From assembly GCA_044868295.1 (NCBI GenBank), contig JBIOWF010000103.1, forward strand, positions 1 to 22,860: 22,860 nucleotides of DNA, given 5' to 3'. Shown here one piece after another: positions 6,680 through 14,271 of the stretch. This stretch comes from JBIOWF01 sp044868295 (GTDB taxonomy: Bacteria; Actinomycetota; Actinomycetes; Streptosporangiales; Streptosporangiaceae). The notes under the pieces are model-generated. The model saw only the letters and a list, made by a program, of their open reading frames with translations, made no database searches and was not told the DNA's origin. The position numbers and the translations under genes were made by a program. How positions within the stretch are numbered: position 1 is the stretch's first letter; every line of letters begins with the position of its first letter.

Positions 6680-8619
6680 GCGAGCGAGGCGAGCCAACAA
6701 GGAGAGACAGCAGCGTTTCGGCACCTCAGCCCCACCAGAGTCGGCCGGATCCGAGTCAGCCCAGCCAGGGTTACCCGGATCTGAGCCGGCCCGATCAGGG
6801 CGACCCGGATCCGGGCGAGCCCGACCAAAGCCAGCAGGATCCGCAGCCCGACCAGGGCCGGCAGGATCTGAGCCGGCAGGATCTGAGCCGGCCCGACCAG
6901 GGCGACCCGGATCCGGGCGAGCCGGATCTGAGCCATCCCATCCCGAACACCTTCACGCACGAGAAGCCCCGGGACCAGTACTGGTACAAGCGGGCCGTCT
7001 TCTACGAGGTGCTCATTCGCGGTTTCGCCGACTCCAACGGGGACGGCACCGGCGACATTCGCGGCCTGATCGACAAGCTCGACTACATCCAGTGGCTCGG
7101 GGTCGACTGCCTGTGGCTGCTGCCGCTGTACGAGTCCCCCCTGCGTGACGGCGGATACGACATCGCGGACTTCATGAAGATCCTCCCGGACTTCGGTGAC
7201 CTGGGAGACTTCGTCAGGCTCGTCGACGAGGCGCACAAGCGCGGCATCCGGGTGATCGCCGACCTTGTCATGAACCACACGAGCGACCAGCACCCGTGGT
7301 TCCAGGCATCCCGCCACGACCCCGAGGGCCCGTTCGGGGACTTCTACGTCTGGCACGACAACGACGAGCTCTACAAAGACGCGCGGATCATCTTCATCGA
7401 CACCGAGACGTCCAACTGGACCTACGACCCGGTCCGCGGCCAGTACTACTGGCATCGCTTCTTCCACCACCAGCCGGATCTCAACTACGAGAACCCGGCC
7501 GTGCAGGACGCGATGATGGAGGTCCTGCGGTTCTGGCTGGACCCGGGCATCGACGGCTTCCGGATGGACGCCATCCCCTACCTCTTCGAGACCGACGGGA
7601 CCAACTGCGAGAACCTGCCGGAGACGCACGCGTACCTCAAGCGGGTTCGCGCCGAGATCGACCGGCTCTACCCGGACCGGGTGCTGCTGGCCGAGGCGAA
7701 CCAGTGGCCGGCCGACGTGGTGGAGTATTTCGGCGATCCGGTCACCGGCGGCGACGAGTGCCACATGGCGTTCCACTTCCCGCTGATGCCGCGCATCTTC
7801 ATGGCGGTCCGCCGGGAGTCCCGCTATCCGATCTCGGAGATCATGGCGCAGACGCCCAAGATCCCCGAGAACTGCCAGTGGGGCATCTTCCTCAGGAACC
7901 ACGACGAGCTGACGCTTGAGATGGTCACCGACGAAGAGCGCGACTACATGTACTCCGAGTACGCCAAGGACCCGCGGATGCGGGCCAACGTCGGCATCCG
8001 GCGCCGCCTCGCGCCCCTGCTGGACAACGACCGCAACCAGATCGAGCTGTTCACCGCCCTGCTGCTCAGCCTCCCGGGCTCGCCCGTGCTCTACTACGGG
8101 GACGAGATCGGCATGGGCGACAACATCTGGCTGGGCGACCGGGACGGTGTCCGTACGCCGATGCAGTGGACGCCCGACCGCAACGCGGGCTTCTCCGACT
8201 GCGATCCGGGCCGCCTCTACCTGCCGGTGATCATGGACCCGATCTACGGCTACCAGGCGATCAACGTGGAGGCCCAGCAGAAGAGCTCCGGCTCCCTGCT
8301 GCACTTCACCAAGCGGATGATCGAGATCCGCAAGCGCCATCCCGTCTTCGGCCTGGGCGAGTTCACCGAGCTGAACTCCTCCAACCCGAGCGTGCTCGCG
8401 TTCGTCCGCGAGCTCGGAGACGACCGGGTCCTGTGCGTCAACAACCTCTCCCGGTTCCCGCAGCCGGTCGAGCTCGACCTGCGGAGATTCGAGGGTTCCA
8501 TGCCGGTGGAGTGCATGGGCGGAGTTCCTTTCCCACCAATTGGCGAACTTCCGTATCTTTTGACGCTCCCTGGGCATGGGTTCTACTGGTTCACTCTTCC
8601 GGTGACGAAGGAGACGTGA
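6676..8619 (+). CDS. treS: Trehalose synthase (maltose alpha-D-glucosyltransferase), with repeat-rich N-terminal extension
   Basis: TreS interconverts maltose and trehalose, here probably feeding trehalose into GlgE glycogen synthesis. The 647-residue protein has a full GH13 core from about residue 97 (YWYKRAVFYEVLIRGFADSN). Catalytic segments are DGFRMDAIPYLF (Asp298), LLAEANQWP (Glu340) and FLRNHDELT (Asp410), and it ends with the family's LTLPGHGFYWF. Residues 20-88 are a D/P/Q-rich extension built on a five-residue repeat, much longer and more regular than the short leader of mycobacterial TreS. The TTG start follows from GGGGAG at 6663. The stop overlaps the maltokinase GTG (GTGA at 8616), showing tight coupling. 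Unlike some actinobacteria, TreS and maltokinase are not fused. Confidence 0.95.
   Translation: MSERGEPTRRDSSVSAPQPHQSRPDPSQPSQGYPDLSRPDQGDPDPGEPDQSQQDPQPDQGRQDLSRQDLSRPDQGDPDPGEPDLSHPIPNTFTHEKPRDQYWYKRAVFYEVLIRGFADSNGDGTGDIRGLIDKLDYIQWLGVDCLWLLPLYESPLRDGGYDIADFMKILPDFGDLGDFVRLVDEAHKRGIRVIADLVMNHTSDQHPWFQASRHDPEGPFGDFYVWHDNDELYKDARIIFIDTETSNWTYDPVRGQYYWHRFFHHQPDLNYENPAVQDAMMEVLRFWLDPGIDGFRMDAIPYLFETDGTNCENLPETHAYLKRVRAEIDRLYPDRVLLAEANQWPADVVEYFGDPVTGGDECHMAFHFPLMPRIFMAVRRESRYPISEIMAQTPKIPENCQWGIFLRNHDELTLEMVTDEERDYMYSEYAKDPRMRANVGIRRRLAPLLDNDRNQIELFTALLLSLPGSPVLYYGDEIGMGDNIWLGDRDGVRTPMQWTPDRNAGFSDCDPGRLYLPVIMDPIYGYQAINVEAQQKSSGSLLHFTKRMIEIRKRHPVFGLGEFTELNSSNPSVLAFVRELGDDRVLCVNNLSRFPQPVELDLRRFEGSMPVECMGGVPFPPIGELPYLLTLPGHGFYWFTLPVTKET
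6733..6939 (+). repeat. 15-bp-period coding repeat in the treS N-terminus
   Basis: The DNA encodes 14 units of a five-residue motif, roughly D-[LQP]-[SG]-[RDEQ]-[PQ] (DLSRP, DQGDP, DPGEP, DLSRQ and so on), with one four-residue unit (DPQP). Two 44-base blocks, 6778-6821 and 6880-6923, are identical except for one base, showing recent segmental duplication. The frame is kept throughout. The product would be acidic, proline-rich and probably disordered. Confidence 0.85.
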
Positions 8620-9968
8620 CGACTTCACTTGAGGGACTCCTTGCCGGCTGGATCACCGGGCAGCGGTGGTTCGCCGGCAAGGGGCGCGCGATCGACGACC
8701 TGACCATCGACATCCAGAACGAGATCGAGTCCGGGGACCCGGCTCTCCTCCATCTGCTCGTGTCCGTACACCAGGGCACGCGGACGACGCGCTACCAGAT
8801 CCTGGTCGGCCTGCGGGAAGAGCTGCCCGATCGCCTCAAGCACGTCCTCATCGGCCGGTGCGACCGGGCCGGCGGCACCTGGCACGCCTACGACGCCGCC
8901 CACGACGCCTCGCTGACCACTCACCTGCTGCGGGCCATGGAGTCGGGTGCCCGCGTCGGGCCGCTCGCGTTCCATCACGTGCCCGGCGTCGGCATCGACG
9001 CCTCGCTGCGCAGCCTCGTGCTGACCGCCGAACAGTCCAACACCTCGTTCATATTCGGCGACCGGTACATACTCAAGCTGTTCCGCCAGGTGAACCCCGG
9101 TCTCAATCCAGAGCTGGAGGTGGTCACCGGCCTCGCCGCCGCCGGATCGACCCACATCGCCAAGCCCTGCGGTTGGATCGAGACCGAGCTGGACGGCCAG
9201 CCGACCACGCTCGCGATCATGCAGGAGTACCTCACCAACGCGAACGAGGGCTGGGCGATGGCGCTGACCAGCGTCCGCGACCTGTACGCGGTCGCGCCCG
9301 AGATGCCCGCCGGGGACGCGGGCGGCGATTTCGCCGCCGAGGCGTTCCGTCTCGGTACGGCCACCGCCCACGTGCACCGGGAGCTGGCCGCCGCCTTCCC
9401 CACGGGGATCGTCGAGCCGCCCGAGATCAAGCGGATGACCGAGCTGTTCCGCCTCCGTCTGGACAAGGCGATCATCGAGGTGCCGCAGCTGGCCGCGCAC
9501 GCGGACGTCGCGCACGCCGCCTACGACCGGATGGCCGACATCGACCACCCGGTGCCGGTGCAGCGCGTGCACGGCGACTACCACCTCGGGCAGGTCATGC
9601 GCACGCCCGCCGACTGGGTCGTGCTGGACTTCGAAGGGGAGCCGGGCCAGCCGCTCGCCGAGCGGCGGGGCCTGGACTCGCCGCTCCGAGACGTGGCGGG
9701 CATGATGCGCTCGTTCGAGTACGCGGCGCGGCACCTGCTGGCCGACCACCCGAGTCCCGAGTCGCTCTACGACCGGGCCGACGAGTGGGCGGCCCGCAAT
9801 CGAGCGGCGTTCCTGGCCGGCTACTCCGAGGGCGGCGGCAAGATCGGCGCCGACGACGCGGTGCTGCTGCGCGCGCTGGAGCTGAGCAAGGCGGTCTACG
9901 AGGTCGTCTACGAGGCCCGCAACCGGCCCACCTGGCTCCCTATACCCCTCGCCGCCTTCAAGGCGTGA
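8616..9968 (+). CDS. mak: Maltokinase
   Basis: Maltokinase phosphorylates maltose with ATP to give maltose-1-phosphate, the GlgE donor. The 450-residue product starts with a maltokinase-type cap region (LLAGWITGQRWFAGKGRAID). The catalytic loop is VHGDYHLGQV (His319, Asp321), followed by VVLDFEGEPGQPLAERR, where Asp338/Glu340 occupy the metal-binding position of aminoglycoside phosphotransferase-like kinases. The GTG start overlaps the treS stop, and GAAGGAG lies just upstream with unusually short spacing. Gene order glgE-treS-mak is the classical pathway order. A hairpin and 122 bases follow before the next gene, so the operon may be attenuated here. Confidence 0.93.
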   Translation: MTTSLEGLLAGWITGQRWFAGKGRAIDDLTIDIQNEIESGDPALLHLLVSVHQGTRTTRYQILVGLREELPDRLKHVLIGRCDRAGGTWHAYDAAHDASLTTHLLRAMESGARVGPLAFHHVPGVGIDASLRSLVLTAEQSNTSFIFGDRYILKLFRQVNPGLNPELEVVTGLAAAGSTHIAKPCGWIETELDGQPTTLAIMQEYLTNANEGWAMALTSVRDLYAVAPEMPAGDAGGDFAAEAFRLGTATAHVHRELAAAFPTGIVEPPEIKRMTELFRLRLDKAIIEVPQLAAHADVAHAAYDRMADIDHPVPVQRVHGDYHLGQVMRTPADWVVLDFEGEPGQPLAERRGLDSPLRDVAGMMRSFEYAARHLLADHPSPESLYDRADEWAARNRAAFLAGYSEGGGKIGADDAVLLRALELSKAVYEVVYEARNRPTWLPIPLAAFKA

Positions 9969-10045
9969 TCCGCCCACCATCTCGATCTCTATCCACCGGC
10001 TCGATCTGGCTGCCGTTTCCGCCATTCCCGTCCGCCTGACCCTTC

Positions 10046-10072
10046 CGATCGACTACTTTTCGTGGTCGATCG
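10046..10072. terminator. Hairpin between maltokinase and the amine-oxidase-like pair
   Basis: CGATCGACTAC (10046-10056) pairs with GTGGTCGATCG (10062-10072) with one T-G wobble and a TTTTC loop. It sits 78 bases after the maltokinase stop and 18 bases before the next ATG. It may be a terminator or partial attenuator, or an operator given its symmetry. No T-run follows. Confidence 0.45.
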
Positions 10073-10090
10073 TAAACGAAGGGTAAATGC

Positions 10091-10762
10091 ATGGGACGTG
10101 GACGGCTGGCTGTGCTGGTCGCGGTGGCGGGGATGGCGGCGGCGGCCGGGACGGTGGTGCTCTGGCCCGACGAGGCGCCGCAGGCGGCGCGAGCCGTACA
10201 GGCCGCTCCCAGGCTGAGTGATCCACTCACGAGCGACGAGATCGCACGGGCGAGCGCGATCGCCTCGGACGGCCTGCGCGATCATCTTTCCGGGGGTCGT
10301 ACGGAGCTGCTCTACGTCGAGCGGGACGACGACAAGGCGGCTGAAGAGAGCCGGCGGGCGGACGCGTACCTCTACGACTACGGCTCGGATCGGCTCATCG
10401 TGCGCACCGTTGATCTGAGCCGGCGGAAGATCGTGGCGGAGCGGCGGGGGCGTGGCGTTCAGCCGCCGCCGTCCAAGCGCGAGGAACTGCGGGCCGCCGA
10501 ACTGCTGATCGCCCATCCCAAGTACGGCAAGGGCCTGCGAGAGGCCTACGAGAAGGCCGCGGGACGAAAGCTCAGGTCGGCGACAGAGCTGGGGACACGT
10601 GGGCTGATCTTCACACCGGGCCACGAGCGCGGGGCGCCTGTGAGGTGCGCGAGACATCGCTGCCTGCGGCTTTTCGTCCGGCTGCCGGACGGCAGGTGGC
10701 TGGACACCAGTCGCATCGTCGCCGATCTGTCCGCCGGCAAGATCTACACCCTGGAATGGTGA
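10091..10762 (+). CDS. Secreted protein resembling the N2/N3 modules of copper amine oxidase
   Basis: The 223-residue product has an N-terminal signal or anchor segment (about residues 4-25) with possible cleavage near AVQA-AP. The rest resembles the two small alpha/beta modules that precede the catalytic domain of copper amine oxidases: LSDPLTSDEIARA, ADAYLYDYGSDRLIVRTVDL, GVQPPPSKREELRAAELLIA, then LFVRLPDGRW and RIVADLSAGKI just before the end. In whole enzymes this last strand pair leads straight into the catalytic domain, but here the gene stops. The next gene encodes that domain in another frame with its own signal peptide. ATG is preceded by GAAGGG at 7 bases. Two Cys (RCARHRC) could pair outside the cell. 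The assignment is by pattern, without a search. Confidence 0.7.
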   Translation: MGRGRLAVLVAVAGMAAAAGTVVLWPDEAPQAARAVQAAPRLSDPLTSDEIARASAIASDGLRDHLSGGRTELLYVERDDDKAAEESRRADAYLYDYGSDRLIVRTVDLSRRKIVAERRGRGVQPPPSKREELRAAELLIAHPKYGKGLREAYEKAAGRKLRSATELGTRGLIFTPGHERGAPVRCARHRCLRLFVRLPDGRWLDTSRIVADLSAGKIYTLEW

Positions 10763-11937
10763 CCGTGCTCTCATCCCGCCTCGCCCGCCTCGCCCTGCTG
10801 GTCGCGACCTGCGCCCCGGCGGTCGTCCCGGGAGTCGCCCAGGCGCGGGCCGTACCGGAACCGACGGCGCCGTGCAGCGCGCCGTACCGGATCGACGAGA
10901 CGCTGCCGAACGGGGTGCGCTGGCAGCTGTGCTGGGAGATGCGCAACGTCGAGGGCCTGACCCTGACCAAGGTCATCTACACCCCCCGGGGCGGCCGGCC
11001 GATCAGCGTGTTGCGCAGCACGGCGCTGGCGCAGATCCACGTTCCCTATGACAGCGGCGAGCCGCGCTTCCACGACATCGGCGCGCTCGGGCCGTCGGCG
11101 GTCGCGCTGCAGGCCGGGGACTGCCCTGACGGCAGCAGGCGCGGCGAGTTCGTGTGCGTTGCGACACGGGCGCGCGGCCACGGCTATCTCAAGTCCGGCT
11201 ACGGCGACCCCACGGAGTACAAGTCCGCCCAGGGGCGCGATCTGGTGGTTTTCGCGGCTTTCCAGGTGGGCTGGTACACCTACCTGACCGAATGGGCGTT
11301 CGGCGACGACGGGGCGATCACTCCGCGCGTCGGCGCGACGGGCTCGCTGGCGGGCTGGACGACCACGCCCAAGCACGGCTGGCCGGTCGGTGTGGGGCGC
11401 AGGAACTTCTCCGAGAACCACAGCCACAACATCTTCTGGCGGCTCGACTTCGACCTTGCCGGCAAATCCCGAGATGCGGTCGAGCAATATGACTTTTCCG
11501 GATCCGGTACGGCCAAGCGCTCCATCGGCAAGACGACCTTCACCCGCGAGGCCCGGGCGGTCAACGGCCGGATGCGCTGGTGGCGGGTGGTCGACTACGG
11601 CACGCGCAACGCGAACGGCCACGCCGTCTCCTGGGAGATCAACAACTCGGAGAGCTCGGAATACCGGGGACCGGCAGACGAGCGGTTCACCCACGCCGAC
11701 GTGTACGTCACGAATTACCGGTCGTGCGAGCGCCTGGCCACCACCAACCCGGAGCCGAAATGCGCCGGGTCCGTCGACGCGTACGTGTCCAAGGAACGCC
11801 TGCGGGACCCCGTCATGTGGGTGAACGTCGGCTTCCACCACGTCCCGCGAGACGAGGACCACGACCCGATGCCGACCCACTGGCAGGGGTTCCGGATCAC
11901 CCCCAGGGACGTCACAGCGGGCAATCCCGCTGAATGA
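10756..11937 (+). CDS. Secreted copper amine oxidase-like catalytic domain with altered cofactor motif
   Basis: The 393-residue product has a signal peptide (about residues 8-30, VAQA-RA) and only the C-terminal catalytic module of copper amine oxidase; whole enzymes are about 640-700 residues. Visible family landmarks are NGVRWQLCW, the HVPY...FHDIG segment with the probable catalytic base Asp107, HSH copper ligands His222/His224, and GFHHVPRDEDHDPMPTHW with His362 as third ligand. The topaquinone site, normally Asn-Tyr-Asp/Glu, reads W173-Y174-T175, so the Tyr stays but both neighbours differ. The start is ATG 10756 or GTG 10759, both overlapping the preceding stop. Activity is uncertain: it may oxidise amines, bind copper only, or be a degenerate relative. 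Confidence 0.72.
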   Translation: MVTVLSSRLARLALLVATCAPAVVPGVAQARAVPEPTAPCSAPYRIDETLPNGVRWQLCWEMRNVEGLTLTKVIYTPRGGRPISVLRSTALAQIHVPYDSGEPRFHDIGALGPSAVALQAGDCPDGSRRGEFVCVATRARGHGYLKSGYGDPTEYKSAQGRDLVVFAAFQVGWYTYLTEWAFGDDGAITPRVGATGSLAGWTTTPKHGWPVGVGRRNFSENHSHNIFWRLDFDLAGKSRDAVEQYDFSGSGTAKRSIGKTTFTREARAVNGRMRWWRVVDYGTRNANGHAVSWEINNSESSEYRGPADERFTHADVYVTNYRSCERLATTNPEPKCAGSVDAYVSKERLRDPVMWVNVGFHHVPRDEDHDPMPTHWQGFRITPRDVTAGNPAE

Positions 11938-11985
11938 GCAGATCTTTAACGCGAAGGTTATGGGTGATTCGGTCTTTCCTAGGGC

Positions 11986-11991
11986 AAGGTG
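11986..11991 (+). promoter_or_regulatory. Ribosome binding site supporting the glgB start
   Basis: AAGGTG lies 5 bases before ATG 11997. An in-frame ATG at 11934 would add 21 residues that do not look like a GlgB N-terminus, so 11997 is preferred. Confidence 0.5.
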
Positions 11992-11996
11992 GGGGG

Positions 11997-14150
11997 ATGG
12001 ACTTGGATCGGCTCGCCGGCGGCGCACATCATGATCCGCACTCGATACTGGGCGCCCACCTCGAACGTGACGGCGTGACGATCAGAGTGCTGCGACCTTT
12101 CGCGGAGAAGGTCGAGGTTCTGGCGGACGGCAAGGCGTACGAGATGCGCCACGTCGCCCATGGGGTGTTCGAGGTCGTCGTGCCGGGACTGGACAAGATC
12201 CCCGACTACCGGATCCGGATCACCTATCCCGACTCCGAGCCGTACGAGACGGGAGATCCGTACCGGCACTGGCCCACCCTGGGCGAGGTCGACCTGCACC
12301 TGATCGGTGAGGGCCGCCACGAACGGCTGTGGGAGGTGCTCGGCGCGCGCGTCATGCGCCACGAGGACACCGACGGCACGGCCTTCGCCGTGTGGGCGCC
12401 CAACGCGCAGGGCGTCCGGGTGCTCGGGGACTTCAACCACTGGAACGGCGTGGGCCACCCGATGCGCTCGCTCGGCAGGTCCGGCGTCTGGGAGTTGTTC
12501 ATCCCGGAGGTCGGGCCGGGCACCCGGTACAAGTTCGCGGTGCTCGGCGTCGACGGGGCCTGGCGCGAGAAGGCCGATCCGATGGCCCGCCGGACGGAGG
12601 TGCCACCGGCCACCGCCTCGATCGTGGAGCAGTCCTCCTATGACTGGGACGACGGGGAGTGGATGGCGGCGCGCGCCCGGCGGGACAGCCTGTTCGAGCC
12701 GATGAGCACCTACGAGGTGCACCTGGGCTCCTGGCGGCCGGGGCTGTCCTACCGCGAGCTGGCCACAGAGCTGGTGTCGTACGTCAAGGACATGGGGTTC
12801 ACCCACGTGGAGTTCATGCCGGTCGCCGAGCACCCGTTCGGCGGATCGTGGGGCTACCAGGTGACGTCCTACTACGCCCCGACGTCCCGTTTCGGGTCAC
12901 CGGACGAGTTCCGCCACCTGGTGGACACGTTCCACGCGGCGGGCATCGGGGTGATCGTCGACTGGGTGCCGGCCCACTTCCCCATGGACGAGTGGGCGCT
13001 CGCGCGCTTCGACGGGACGCCGCTCTACGAGCACGCGGATCCGGCGCGGGGCGAGCACCCCGACTGGGGCACCTACGTGTTCGACTTCGGCCGTCGCGAG
13101 GTCCGCAACTTCCTGGTGGCCAACGCCGTCTACTGGTTCAAGGAGTTCCACGTCGACGGGCTGCGCGTGGACGCCGTCGCCTCGATGCTCTACCTCGACT
13201 ACTCCCGGCGCGAGGGCGAGTGGACGCCCAACGTCTACGGCGGGCGGGAGAACCTCGACGCGATCGAGTTCCTCAAGGAGATGAACACGGTCAGCTACCG
13301 CGAGGCGCCCGGCATCGTGACGATCGCCGAAGAGTCGACCGCGTGGCCGGGCGTGTCCCAGCCCGTGCATCTCGGCGGGCTCGGCTTCGGCTTCAAATGG
13401 AACATGGGCTGGATGCACGACAGCCTCAGCTACCTGAAGCACGAGCCCATCTTCCGCCAGTACCACCATCACCAGATGACGTTCTCCCTGATGTACGCCT
13501 ATTCGGAGAACTTCGTGCTGCCGCTCTCGCACGACGAGGTCGTGCACCTGAAGGGCTCGCTGCTGGGCAAGATGCCCGGCGACGAGTGGCAGCGTTTCGC
13601 GGGCCTGCGGGCGCTGTACGGGTTCATGTGGGCCCACCCCGGCAAGCAGCTGCTCTTCATGGGCGGCGAGTTCGGCCAGGGCTCCGAGTGGTCGGAGTCC
13701 AAGGGCCTGGACTGGTGGGTGCTGGACTTCGACTTCCACAAGGGCGTCCAGCGGCTCGTCCGCGACCTCAACCGGGTCTACGCGGACACCCCCGCGCTGT
13801 ACACGCAGGACCACACGCCGGACGGGTTCCGCTGGATCGACGCGGACGACGCCCCGGGCAACGTGTTCTCGTTCCTCCGTCGCGGGTCGGACGGCTCGGC
13901 GCTGGCCTGCGTCGCCAACTTCTCGGGCGGCGCCCACGAGGACTACCACCTCGGCCTGCCGTCCGGCGGGGCGTGGGAGGAGGTCCTCAACACCGACGCG
14001 TACGAGTACGCGGGCAGCGGCGTCGGCAACATGGGCTCAGTGGAGGCGGCCCCGGAGCCGCACCACGGCCTCCCCTATTCGGTACGGCTCCGCGTCCCGC
14101 CGCTGGGCGTGGTGTGGCTCCACCAGGCCGCCGAGACGCCGGAACCTTAG
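11997..14150 (+). CDS. glgB: 1,4-alpha-glucan branching enzyme
   Basis: GlgB introduces alpha-1,6 branches into the glucan made by GlgE. The 717-residue protein begins MDLDRLAGGAHHDPHSILGA, the usual N1 module. A CBM48 module follows (FAVWAPNAQGVRVLGDFNHW), then the GH13 barrel. Catalytic residues are Asp392 in LRVDAVASMLYLDYSR, Glu445 in TIAEESTAWPGV and Asp513 in LSHDEVVHLKGS. The C-terminal all-beta domain ends PPLGVVWLHQ. The length is standard. It lies 59 bases after the amine-oxidase-like gene on the same strand. In streptomycete clusters glgB follows maltokinase directly, so here that pair has been placed between them. Confidence 0.96.
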   Translation: MDLDRLAGGAHHDPHSILGAHLERDGVTIRVLRPFAEKVEVLADGKAYEMRHVAHGVFEVVVPGLDKIPDYRIRITYPDSEPYETGDPYRHWPTLGEVDLHLIGEGRHERLWEVLGARVMRHEDTDGTAFAVWAPNAQGVRVLGDFNHWNGVGHPMRSLGRSGVWELFIPEVGPGTRYKFAVLGVDGAWREKADPMARRTEVPPATASIVEQSSYDWDDGEWMAARARRDSLFEPMSTYEVHLGSWRPGLSYRELATELVSYVKDMGFTHVEFMPVAEHPFGGSWGYQVTSYYAPTSRFGSPDEFRHLVDTFHAAGIGVIVDWVPAHFPMDEWALARFDGTPLYEHADPARGEHPDWGTYVFDFGRREVRNFLVANAVYWFKEFHVDGLRVDAVASMLYLDYSRREGEWTPNVYGGRENLDAIEFLKEMNTVSYREAPGIVTIAEESTAWPGVSQPVHLGGLGFGFKWNMGWMHDSLSYLKHEPIFRQYHHHQMTFSLMYAYSENFVLPLSHDEVVHLKGSLLGKMPGDEWQRFAGLRALYGFMWAHPGKQLLFMGGEFGQGSEWSESKGLDWWVLDFDFHKGVQRLVRDLNRVYADTPALYTQDHTPDGFRWIDADDAPGNVFSFLRRGSDGSALACVANFSGGAHEDYHLGLPSGGAWEEVLNTDAYEYAGSGVGNMGSVEAAPEPHHGLPYSVRLRVPPLGVVWLHQAAETPEP

Positions 14151-14171
14151 GCTCGGCCCATTGCGTCACCC

Positions 14172-14193
14172 GCCCGCGAACGACCGTGCGGGC
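14172..14193. terminator. Weak hairpin after glgB
   Basis: GCCCGC (14172-14177) pairs with GCGGGC (14188-14193) around a 10-base loop, 21 bases after the glgB stop. It is the only stem in the glgB-sppA gap and is short, so termination is uncertain. Confidence 0.25.
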
Positions 14194-14271
14194 AGGTGAA
14201 AGGACGGATAGCGGCTTAGCCGTACCGATCACTCGGCCGCGGGGGTGAAACCGTCGCTTATGGTGACAGTT

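Noticed and set aside
6733..6939. CRISPR array or pentapeptide-repeat protein
   Set aside because: The period is 15 bases, with no spacers and an unbroken coding frame, so it is not CRISPR. The units lack the A(D/N)Lxx pattern with a central Leu or Phe needed for the pentapeptide-repeat helix.
6610..8628. Long minus-strand ORF (672 codons) opposite treS
   Set aside because: Antisense shadow of a clear TreS gene. Its repeats only mirror the repeat in the treS N-terminus.
10091..11937. Split amine oxidase explained as a sequencing frameshift or pseudogene
   Set aside because: Not fully excluded, but the second gene has its own complete signal peptide after the first stop, and both frames keep coherent domain sequence up to the boundary. 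A single-base error would not produce this.
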